Both the position numbers and the translations under genes were made by a program. Below the pieces are notes generated by a model. The model did not search any database and had not been told where the DNA came from. It was given only the letters and a program-made list of their open reading frames with translations. DNA of 64,000 bases from NCBI RefSeq assembly GCF_963677125.1, contig NZ_OY781882.1:442501-506500 (forward strand), written 5' to 3'. Positions 17,188 to 23,370 of this stretch are shown here, in pieces (position 1 is the first letter of the stretch; the number at the start of each line of letters is the position of its first letter). This DNA comes from an uncultured Desulfobacter sp. (GTDB lineage: Bacteria; Desulfobacterota; Desulfobacteria; Desulfobacterales; Desulfobacteraceae).

Positions 17188-18804
17188 TTATGCATAGCAG
17201 AGAGCCTTCTGGACAATAGTTGCCCTGAAGAGATTGATTCCTGCTGCTTTTAAGGTTGCTGCGAATCTTACTGCTTGGAGGCCTCGATATTTTAATCGTT
17301 TCACCCCGGTGCGTCGATCATATTCGGACATTGTCGCTTCGACTCCGGCTCGCCAACGGTATCTATCTTTGAACGTATCTGTCTGTTCATAAGCTCTTCG
17401 ACGGGCAATCCTTGCAGACTTTTCGGTATATCGATTGTATGCGTATTTTTTCCCTGGTTTTACCGGGCAATTTTCTAGTTGAGGGCAGCCCAGGCAGGTA
17501 TCAAGGGGAAAACCCTGGGTAATCCGTTCCTTCTTTTTCTTTTTAAAAACCGGGGCATGCCCCTGCGGGCATGTTATGATTTGTCCATCTGCCGCAAGGT
17601 TGAAATCAGTAAGGCTGAGCTTCTCCTTTTTGGTCGTTCCCATGGTGGGCGAAACAAGATTAATGCCATTCGACTGGGCAGCCTGGTAATTCTCATCGCT
17701 TCCATAAAGAGAGTCAGCCTGGATTTCCTTGGGAGAAAGATTTTGCTTTCTGGCGGCATCCATTGCAGGAATCAAGGCATTGGCATCACTTGCCGAGGCA
17801 GGTTCCACATCAACATGAGTGATCAGATTCAAGGTTCCGGCTTTTTCATCTTCATCATCTGTTTTTGTAAATGTTTCCATTACCTGGACCTGGTAACCTT
17901 GCCCCTTATGGCCGCTGTAGGTCGCATCAGGGTCAGAAGGATTTTGAAGTGAGTCTGAAGGAATCTCTTTTGGAGCTTTAAGCGTAACCTTCTGACCACT
18001 TTCAGGATCAACTTCCAGATTGCACTGCTCTTTCAAAACCCTTTCAAGCAGCTTGTAGCTGTACATGGATGCAACATCAGAGTCGCTTTTAAATTCCTGA
18101 ATCAGATGGTAAAGATCCTTGCTGACACTTGCAAGAGTTTTGGCTGAATCAGAGGGTTTTACCATGGAAAAGCAGGACAATGCCTTTTCCGAAATATACA
18201 TTCCGATAATCTCGGTGCTGATACCGGAAAAGTGGTCAGGGTGTTTGCGTTTCAGGTTAACCAAAAATTTATTGATACTCGCTGCGAAAATATTGATTCT
18301 CCCCAGCCGGCGCATATTTGACTTAACATGGACCGAATCGATTCTCTGGTTATCAGCATTGACTCGAAACACAGCGGCAAGCTTGTCAGCAATAGCATTG
18401 AAGAGGGCTTTGTCCAGTTCCTTCTCGATCATGAGTTGGCGGAAGGTCCACAGGGTTTTCAAGCATAGATATTTGGCGGCATCTGATTCTTCCGTTAAAT
18501 TCAAGGCATAGTGCCATTGGATATTGAATGCCAGTTGGGATACGGTTTCTTCATCAGTAAGATCATGAGCTTGCTGGAGCAGCAGAACACCGAGCATGGT
18601 GTAGAGTTCTTTTGTGGGACGTCCTGCTTCTCTTGAGAAACAGGGTTTGATTAGATTGACCGGTAATGAGCGGAGGATTTCTTTTTGAAAAAGCCCTGCC
18701 CAGGAGTCATCGAGCAATTTCCTGCGCTTCGGGCTTAAAAAGTCCCAGGGATCGAAAAGGTGGAGCTGATAGTGGTCATTTGTCTTAATCATTGATTCAA
18801 CCAT
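17188..18804 (-). CDS. IS1182-family transposase
   Basis: A 538-aa full-length transposase. The N-terminal part (residues about 40-130) is a DUF772-type domain (SREAGRPTKELYTMLGVLLL, QLAFNIQWHYAL). Candidate catalytic acidic residues are in RIDSVHVKSN, IQADSLYGSDENY and WRAGVEATMSEYDRR, the order expected for a DDE enzyme. Near the C-terminus is the Cys-rich block ITCPQGHAP then DTCLGCPQLENCPV, followed by the conserved RRAYEQTDTFKDRYRWRAG, as in IS1182 transposases. No frameshift or internal stop is seen, so the enzyme may be active. It is transcribed in the same direction as the split gene and could drive the two cassette genes downstream. Confidence 0.9.
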   Translation of the reverse strand: MVESMIKTNDHYQLHLFDPWDFLSPKRRKLLDDSWAGLFQKEILRSLPVNLIKPCFSREAGRPTKELYTMLGVLLLQQAHDLTDEETVSQLAFNIQWHYALNLTEESDAAKYLCLKTLWTFRQLMIEKELDKALFNAIADKLAAVFRVNADNQRIDSVHVKSNMRRLGRINIFAASINKFLVNLKRKHPDHFSGISTEIIGMYISEKALSCFSMVKPSDSAKTLASVSKDLYHLIQEFKSDSDVASMYSYKLLERVLKEQCNLEVDPESGQKVTLKAPKEIPSDSLQNPSDPDATYSGHKGQGYQVQVMETFTKTDDEDEKAGTLNLITHVDVEPASASDANALIPAMDAARKQNLSPKEIQADSLYGSDENYQAAQSNGINLVSPTMGTTKKEKLSLTDFNLAADGQIITCPQGHAPVFKKKKKERITQGFPLDTCLGCPQLENCPVKPGKKYAYNRYTEKSARIARRRAYEQTDTFKDRYRWRAGVEATMSEYDRRTGVKRLKYRGLQAVRFAATLKAAGINLFRATIVQKALCYA

Positions 18805-18893
18805 AAGTTATTGATAACAGAGAGCATATTGTACATGATAAAGACTTGAATTACAAGTTGGAAAATAGATTTTCGCCAATAATATTAGCATGT

Positions 18894-18923
18894 TAAATTG
18901 GTCTTGGACTTTTTACGAGTCCA
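18894..18923. repeat. Right terminal inverted repeat of the insertion sequence
   Basis: Reverse complement pairs with 17018-17047 at about 22 of 30 positions. Confidence 0.8.
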
Positions 18924-18933
18924 TCAAGTAAGA
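18924..18933. repeat. Target-site duplication, right copy
   Basis: TCAAGTAAGA, identical to 17008-17017; these bases encode part of VLLE in the intact gene. Confidence 0.85.
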
Positions 18934-19213
18934 CATGAAAAAATTTTTCAAGAATTGGTAAAGAATCTTTTATCTTTTTACGATGGAAAATAACGAAAGC
19001 TTTTTCTAACTCAACTGTTAGAGAAATATCGTCACCTAATTTGAAAAATGTTTTATTGGGATCTGCTGTTTGCACCTCTATGTCAGGCCAAATTGTTTTA
19101 ACTTGATACCATATTTGGCCTGAATTATCCCAAAGTAAGTAGGCTGGTTTATATCTTATTTCTAAGATGAATTTTGCTAATCGAAAATCTGAAAATGCTA
19201 AATTATCACTCAT
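18924..19213 (-). pseudogene. 5' part of the TIGR04255-like gene split by the insertion sequence
   Basis: Begins with ATG at 19213 and encodes 96 residues plus two bases of the next codon before the element starts. The frame runs on to a stop inside the element at 18893. The N-terminus FRLAKFILEIRYKPAYLLWD matches the start of TIGR04255-like proteins (short helix then an EIRF/EIRY strand). Joined to the piece at 16581-17007 it gives a 238-aa protein reading ...EKFFHVLL-EYLKIES..., with no missing bases. It is the first gene of the three-gene cassette. The downstream genes survive, so the cassette may be silenced, attenuated or driven from the element. Confidence 0.75.
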
Positions 19214-19666
19214 CTTAAACGCCTAACTTCTGATTGAAAGAATGTATTATCTTGACAATTTTGTTTCTTTAACACGCTTCATTTAGAAATGCAAATGTGC
19301 TTCAAATAAAAACAGACATACGATTGAATAAGGCTCTTGCTTAATGAAATCTACAAGCTCCAGAGCACAGGCAACCGGGGTACCACGGCTAAACGTGGGA
19401 TACGCCCTCATTTTTATTCCCGTCTGAGGAGCTCGAAGAATCAAGAATATACCGGATATTGTTGATTATGGCCGAATCAGGAGTATTGGAGATTAAACAT
19501 CCATGGCCGAAAATTGCAACAGTCAATTTACTGCCCTGTTAAATTTCCTTTTATTCTGGGTCAGAAGAACCGTTGACTTTGTCTATAAGTTTTGACTGAG
19601 AGGCTTGTCAATTAAGGCGTTTACTACTTATGTTATTGGAGATACCGGTTGAAATTTTATTAATTT
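19214..19666. other. Non-coding stretch between the PIN cassette and hipA
   Basis: AT-rich apart from 19370-19440. No rRNA, tRNA or clear gene. It holds only the 42-residue reading frame listed separately (19283-19411, - strand) and should contain the promoter of the cassette near 19215-19280 (- strand, GATAAT at about 19250). Confidence 0.4.
19283..19411 (-). CDS. Possible 42-residue small protein or gene-tail relic
   Basis: The - strand frame from ATG 19411 to TAA 19283 reads MRAYPTFSRGTPVACALELV then DFIKQEPYSIVCLF. It looks more protein-like than its surroundings but has no convincing ribosome site, and I recognise no family. It may be the tail of a lost gene. Confidence 0.2.
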   Translation of the reverse strand: MRAYPTFSRGTPVACALELVDFIKQEPYSIVCLFLFEAHLHF

Positions 19667-20995
19667 TTAAACAGATACATCCTTTTTATTGTTAATCAAC
19701 CGTTCCCTTGCCTGGTGTATCCCAGAAAAAATGGCTGCTGAAATCTCCTCGGGAAATCCCGGAGGCAGGACCGCACCGACCTTACTTATGCAGCCTTGTG
19801 CCATATCGCAGCATTTTTCAATAATCTGATTCATTTCATCTTTTGGGTATCTGCATTTTTGTGCCGTATCCAACCAATGTTTTCTGGTTATACTGTTCCA
19901 TCTGTAATGGCGGTTTTTCCCTGAAACGGCCATGGTCATCTTCACCTTGTGCATGGAAATCTGGCCAGCCTTGGCCAAAGGATAGATTGAGATGACATCG
20001 TAAAGTGGGGTGAGGTGAAACCGGCTGCCGGGCCGAAGAAAGATGCTGAAATTCTTGGCGTGACCGTCAATAGCCCCCAACATCCAGAAAAGCACCTGGG
20101 CCGTCATGAATAAGGTCCGGTCCTCATGAGCCTTGTCGGAGCCCAGAAGCAGATCCATGACCGTGGTCATGCCTGGCCCCCCGTCCGCCTCATATTTCAG
20201 GGCCGAAGGGATTCCCGTGGCTTGGCAGATATCTTCCTGGGGCAGTCGGATCAGCCAGGTGCTGTCAGCAGACCAGCGTCGGTCAAACCGCTTCACCACC
20301 ACCACCTTCTGGCTGCCGAAGTTTGCTATCTGGGTGTCAGCCGCCGCCATGCCAAAGGCTCCCAACAGTTTTTGGCAGAGCCATTCGTTTTCCACGCTGC
20401 CTGACAAATCTAAGCCGGTTTGGCCCAGGCGCCCCATGGGCAGCTTGAAAATATGGCTGGTAGGCGTGGCCCCGGAAGGGCGGTACCAGTCGTTTTGCAT
20501 CCTGAGGAATGCGGTTTTTTCCTGGGCGCCGGCAACGGAAAGCCTGAAATCGGCATCAATGTCCACTCCTAGGGGCATGGAGGCATACGATTTAAGAATG
20601 GCCTCTATCTGCTCTTCATCTACCCGATCTGCGGTGATCATTTTGACATTTGGTGTTTCTCCTTCGGGCACAAGTTGCACGGCTCCCACACAATCCCTGC
20701 CGATGTGGGAGAGCAGGTCAAAGGCCCGGGTGGATGAAGCCCCGACCCTGGCCTGCAGCCTGTTGCGCAATGTCATGTTGTCCGGCAGCAGGTTGTCAAA
20801 ATAATTTTCAACCCGGTCATCAGAATAAACCTGGGTTGTGAGAGGCAGGGACAGAGACAAGGGCCTTCTGTTGCGGTCTGAAAGCCAATCCTCGTCATAA
20901 CCAAAAGAGATAATCCCTTTGGCACTGCGGGTCAGCTGGCCCACAGGAATACCGTTCATAAGGACGGTAAGATTTTTGGCCTTTCCCATCACCAT
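19667..20995 (-). CDS. hipA: HipA-family serine/threonine kinase toxin
   Basis: A 442-aa (or 440-aa if ATG 20989 is used) HipA protein. It has the N-terminal couple domain (LTVLMNGIPVGQLTRSAKG, LSLSLPLTTQVYSDDRVENY, FDNLLPDN). The P-loop-like RLSVAGAQEKTAF (about residue 150) includes the Ser equivalent to the autophosphorylation site of E. coli HipA. The catalytic IDGHAKNFSIF (about 308) and metal-binding LTPLYDVIS follow. HipA phosphorylates glutamyl-tRNA synthetase in E. coli and causes growth arrest; here that is inferred from family. All active-site blocks are present, so it is probably functional. The start overlaps the end of hipB by 7 bp, or 1 bp from the second ATG. Confidence 0.9.
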   Translation of the reverse strand: MVMGKAKNLTVLMNGIPVGQLTRSAKGIISFGYDEDWLSDRNRRPLSLSLPLTTQVYSDDRVENYFDNLLPDNMTLRNRLQARVGASSTRAFDLLSHIGRDCVGAVQLVPEGETPNVKMITADRVDEEQIEAILKSYASMPLGVDIDADFRLSVAGAQEKTAFLRMQNDWYRPSGATPTSHIFKLPMGRLGQTGLDLSGSVENEWLCQKLLGAFGMAAADTQIANFGSQKVVVVKRFDRRWSADSTWLIRLPQEDICQATGIPSALKYEADGGPGMTTVMDLLLGSDKAHEDRTLFMTAQVLFWMLGAIDGHAKNFSIFLRPGSRFHLTPLYDVISIYPLAKAGQISMHKVKMTMAVSGKNRHYRWNSITRKHWLDTAQKCRYPKDEMNQIIEKCCDMAQGCISKVGAVLPPGFPEEISAAIFSGIHQARERLINNKKDVSV

Positions 20996-21264
20996 TCATC
21001 CTTATTATTATATTCCTGGTGCCCCTGGACTGGAGTCGTTCCATCGATGGCCTTGGGCTCAAGGGCCATGCCCACGTCCAAGGCGGAAAGCAGTCTGAAT
21101 AGGCTGGTCACCCGGATATTAGGATTGCCGTTTTCCATTAGGGATATCCGTTTTTGGTCAAGCCCCACCCGTTTACCCAAGGCTGTCTGGGTCATCCCTT
21201 TTTGCTTCCTCAATTCTCTAAGTGTTGCCCCAAGATCTCTGGGGGAGACCATGATCTGATGCAT
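20989..21264 (-). CDS. hipB: HipB-type Xre-family antitoxin and repressor
   Basis: A 91-aa HTH protein. I chose ATG 21264 because GGAGGA lies just before it; the frame can be read from a TTG at 21276. The HTH spans about residues 12-66: LGATLRELRKQKGMTQTALG, KRVGLDQKRISLMENGN, then FRLLSALDVGMALEP, typical of HipB. HipB binds HipA and represses the operon. The C-terminal tail (about 20 residues) is polar and may reach into HipA. A set of inverted half-sites upstream is listed separately. Confidence 0.9.
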   Translation of the reverse strand: MHQIMVSPRDLGATLRELRKQKGMTQTALGKRVGLDQKRISLMENGNPNIRVTSLFRLLSALDVGMALEPKAIDGTTPVQGHQEYNNKDEW

Positions 21265-21291
21265 CGTGTCCTCCAAAAAAAATATGTCGAT

Positions 21292-21344
21292 AACGGTATA
21301 ATATCAAATTATGTTTAAAACGCCATATTTTATTTTATGCCGTT
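21292..21344. promoter_or_regulatory. Candidate HipB operator half-sites
   Basis: AACGGTATA (21292-21300), AACGCCATA (21319-21327) and TATGCCGTT (21336-21344) lie 28-80 bp before hipB. The first and last form an inverted pair (8 of 9), and the middle one is a further variant. AT-rich DNA around them fits a promoter. Autoregulation is known for hipBA; these particular sites are inferred. Confidence 0.4.
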
Positions 21345-21433
21345 TTCGCTATATAAGCCCCGTGGGAAAAATAATTGTCGTTGATCAGAGGAATTTCTTT
21401 CGTTCAGATTAAGAGTATTCTTCTCTGACGAAT

Positions 21434-21459
21434 TCCCAACTTTTACACAAAAGTTGGGA
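21434..21459. repeat. Perfect hairpin, copy 1 of a repeated stem
   Basis: TCCCAACTTTT and its exact complement flank a 4-nt loop (11-bp stem). The same stem recurs at 21542. No T run follows, so it is not an obvious terminator. Confidence 0.7.
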
Positions 21460-21541
21460 TGGTAAGAATCAGCTCAAAGGCTCATCAATAAAAGCATTGA
21501 GAGTTTTTTTGAAATTTGGACTTGCTTTTCTGAAAAACGTA

Positions 21542-21577
21542 TCCCAACTTTTATTCATATTTTTATTAAAAGTTGGG
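21542..21577. repeat. Hairpin, copy 2 of the repeated stem
   Basis: CCCAACTTTTA (21543-21553) pairs with TAAAAGTTGGG (21567-21577) around a 13-nt loop; the stem sequence matches copy 1, about 110 bp away. Confidence 0.65.
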
Positions 21578-21782
21578 GGATCTTGAAGATATGAAAAATT
21601 TGAATCATCCTAAGAAAGGAAGCCATATTTCTGCCGAACCAATCCAGAGTTAAGCCTCTCGTTTAGATTGTACCATCCCTGCTCACAATGAGCAGGCGCT
21701 TTCCAGCTGCCAACCGAATGTTTCCTTCTCTGGCTATAATAATTTCAATATATTTAAAGAGAAGTATTCCATGCTTGCACCT

Positions 21783-21824
21783 AAAAAAAAGGAACCGGGC
21801 CTTCACAATGTGAATAGCCCGGTT
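21783..21824 (-). terminator. Rho-independent terminator with no assigned gene
   Basis: Read on the - strand, AACCGGGC...GCCCGGTT (21824-21793) with an extra inner TTCAC/GTGAA pairing is followed by eight T (21790-21783). It is a strong terminator. No gene on the - strand upstream (21825-22360) is convincing, so it may end a small RNA or belong to a lost gene. Confidence 0.65.
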
Positions 21825-22333
21825 ACAAAGGGAGAGAGAAAAGAATATATTAAATTGAAGGGCTGTTGTTTGCATCCTTCAATGGATAAGTTTTTTATAT
21901 CAGCCGCAAATGACCTGAACCTTACTCGAAGATTACCAGTTGATTAGTTTCATAAGTTTGATTTGATTTTTATCTTTTAAGCTGATTCGGATTTTTTCAT
22001 GATTTAGGGGCTACATTTTCTCCTTAGTCCGCTTGTTTTTCAAACTTAATTTCAGGTTCAGACTTTTGGTAGTACTTCCCCGGCGTTATTGAACTTTTCA
22101 ACTGGTTGGATTCGCTTTTTTACAGCAACATTTTGGATTGAAAAAGCGACTTTTGACAAGCTAAAATATTTTCAAAAGAGCAAACTACCTCCAAAACAAG
22201 ATCCGTTTTTAGGGCAAACGATCCCTGTTAATCCTGTGTAAGCTGAAAATGTGGAAGATAAACTTAAGTGGTTGGGAGGAGAATCATATTTACAAAAATC
22301 AGCACTATATACCATTGCTAAATACACTCCTCT

Positions 22334-22356
22334 GCTATATACTTTATATATATAGC
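22334..22356. promoter_or_regulatory. Candidate VapBC operator (inverted repeat)
   Basis: GCTATATA and TATATAGC, perfect 8-bp arms separated by 7 bp, lie 24 bp before the vapB start codon in an AT-rich promoter region. Position and symmetry fit autoregulation by the VapBC complex. Confidence 0.45.
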
Positions 22357-22379
22357 AAACTAATTATAGGAGACTGGCC

Positions 22380-22613
22380 ATGGATGTAGGAACCGTCTTT
22401 GTAAATAATAGAACCCAAGCGGTAAGATTACCGGTTGACAGCCGATTCCCGGAAAATGTGAAAAAAGTTGTTGTGCGTGTTGTCGGCAAAGACCGTATAC
22501 TTTCTCCTGTGGAAAACACATGGGATAGCTTTTTTCTTTCTGAAGATGGCGTCTCAGATGATTTTATGACGGAACGTGCTTCACAAGAACAATCAGAAAG
22601 GGAAGCTTTTTGA
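22380..22613 (+). CDS. vapB: VapB-type antitoxin (SpoVT/AbrB family)
   Basis: A 77-aa antitoxin with ribosome site TAGGAG. The N-terminal swapped-hairpin AbrB pattern is visible: VGTVFVNNRTQAVRLPVDSR, then a conserved-type strand KKVVVRVVGKDRILSP. The C-terminal part (WDSFFLSEDGVSDDFMTER) is the acidic, probably unfolded toxin-binding tail. The stop TGA overlaps the ATG of vapC (TGATG). It neutralises the partner nuclease and, with it, binds the operator. Confidence 0.9.
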   Translation: MDVGTVFVNNRTQAVRLPVDSRFPENVKKVVVRVVGKDRILSPVENTWDSFFLSEDGVSDDFMTERASQEQSEREAF

Positions 22614-23020
22614 TGCTGAAATATATGTTGGACACCAATATCGTTATTTATGTGATTAAACGTCGACCAATTGAAGTATTGGACATTTTTAACGCCCATG
22701 CAGGCCGGATGTGTATTAGTTCAATCACGTTAGCGGAATTATTACATGGTGTTGAAAAAAGCTCTATGGTGTCGCACAATTTGCGAAAAGTAGAAGATTT
22801 TGTATCACGTCTGGAAGTCCTTCCCTATGATGATAATGCCGCCGCCCACTATGGAAATATCAGAGCGGATTTAGAAAAGAAAGGTACACCTATCGGGGTC
22901 AATGATTTGCATATTGCAGGCCATGCCCGGAGTGAATCTTTAATCCTGGTTTCTAACAACATACGTGAATTTGTGAGAGTCGATGGTTTGCGGCTCGAAA
23001 ATTGGATCGAAATAAAGTGA
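22613..23020 (+). CDS. vapC: VapC-type PIN-domain ribonuclease toxin
   Basis: A 135-aa PIN-domain protein; the ATG at 22613 overlaps the vapB stop by one base. Acidic residues are in place: YMLDTNIVIYVIK (Asp), SSITLAELLHG (Glu), GVNDLHIAGHARS (Asp) and LVSNNIREF (Asn in place of the usual final Asp). VapC toxins cut tRNA or rRNA; the target here is unknown. It is the second PIN protein in this accessory region, unrelated in size to the one at 15219. Confidence 0.9.
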   Translation: MLKYMLDTNIVIYVIKRRPIEVLDIFNAHAGRMCISSITLAELLHGVEKSSMVSHNLRKVEDFVSRLEVLPYDDNAAAHYGNIRADLEKKGTPIGVNDLHIAGHARSESLILVSNNIREFVRVDGLRLENWIEIK

Positions 23021-23370
23021 AGAGATAGGGTTCCAAAGAAAGGACTACCTTTGCGCCAATGTCGATTTTTCAAGCAAATGGATGTCGCAAAATATCCCTA
23101 TCTCTCCAGATCTTTTCAAGGACGATTCAACCACAATATGTGGGCTTGTCCAAATTCCAAAAAAGAGAGCCTTATAAATGCAAAAGCTCGCTCTTAAAAT
23201 TTTAGCCACCTGAAAATTTATACCATGATTGCTCGCTGATGTTACGTTCCAAATTGCAGATTTGTTTTTGATTTTTTAACATTTTTTCAGTACTGTTGAA
23301 TGTAAGAACGTAACCCTCCAAATAAAATTCTATATTAGCGTTAGTCACGACAACTTTTGGAAACAACTAT
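23021..23370. other. Non-coding stretch before the first histidine kinase
   Basis: No gene supported. AGAGATAGGG (23021-23030) and its complement CCCTATCTCT (23096-23105) form a 10-bp inverted repeat with a long loop after vapC; a weak structure at best. The promoter of the kinase gene should lie near 23280-23340. Confidence 0.35.

Larger units (their letters stand above)
17018..18923. mobile_element. Complete IS1182-type insertion sequence, 1906 bp
   Basis: The element begins TGGTCCTGTAAAAAGTC on the + strand and, read inward from the other end on the - strand, begins TGGACTCGTAAAAAGTC. The terminal inverted repeats extend about 30 bp with roughly 22 matches, including GTAAAAAGTC. It carries one intact transposase gene on the - strand. 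Perfect 10-bp direct repeats flank it (17008-17017, 18924-18933). It interrupts a TIGR04255-like gene in the same orientation as its transposase. Intact ends, intact frame and perfect duplications suggest a recent insertion. Confidence 0.9.
21345..22333. other. Long non-coding stretch between hipBA and vapBC
   Basis: About 1 kb without a supported gene. It contains two hairpins with the same stem (21434-21459, 21542-21577) and a strong - strand terminator (21783-21824). On the + strand, a 60-odd-codon frame without a start ends at 22241 (FDKLKYFQKSKLPPKQDPFL then GQTIPVNPV) and may be a gene relic. Composition is AT-rich. Confidence 0.4.

Noticed and set aside
18893..19213. A complete 106-aa gene
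   Set aside because: The last ten or so residues and the stop come from the right end of the insertion sequence, so it is only the 5' piece of the split gene.
21663..21875. A 70-aa gene on the - strand
   Set aside because: It runs through the terminator hairpin and T run, has no ribosome site, and its residues look random.
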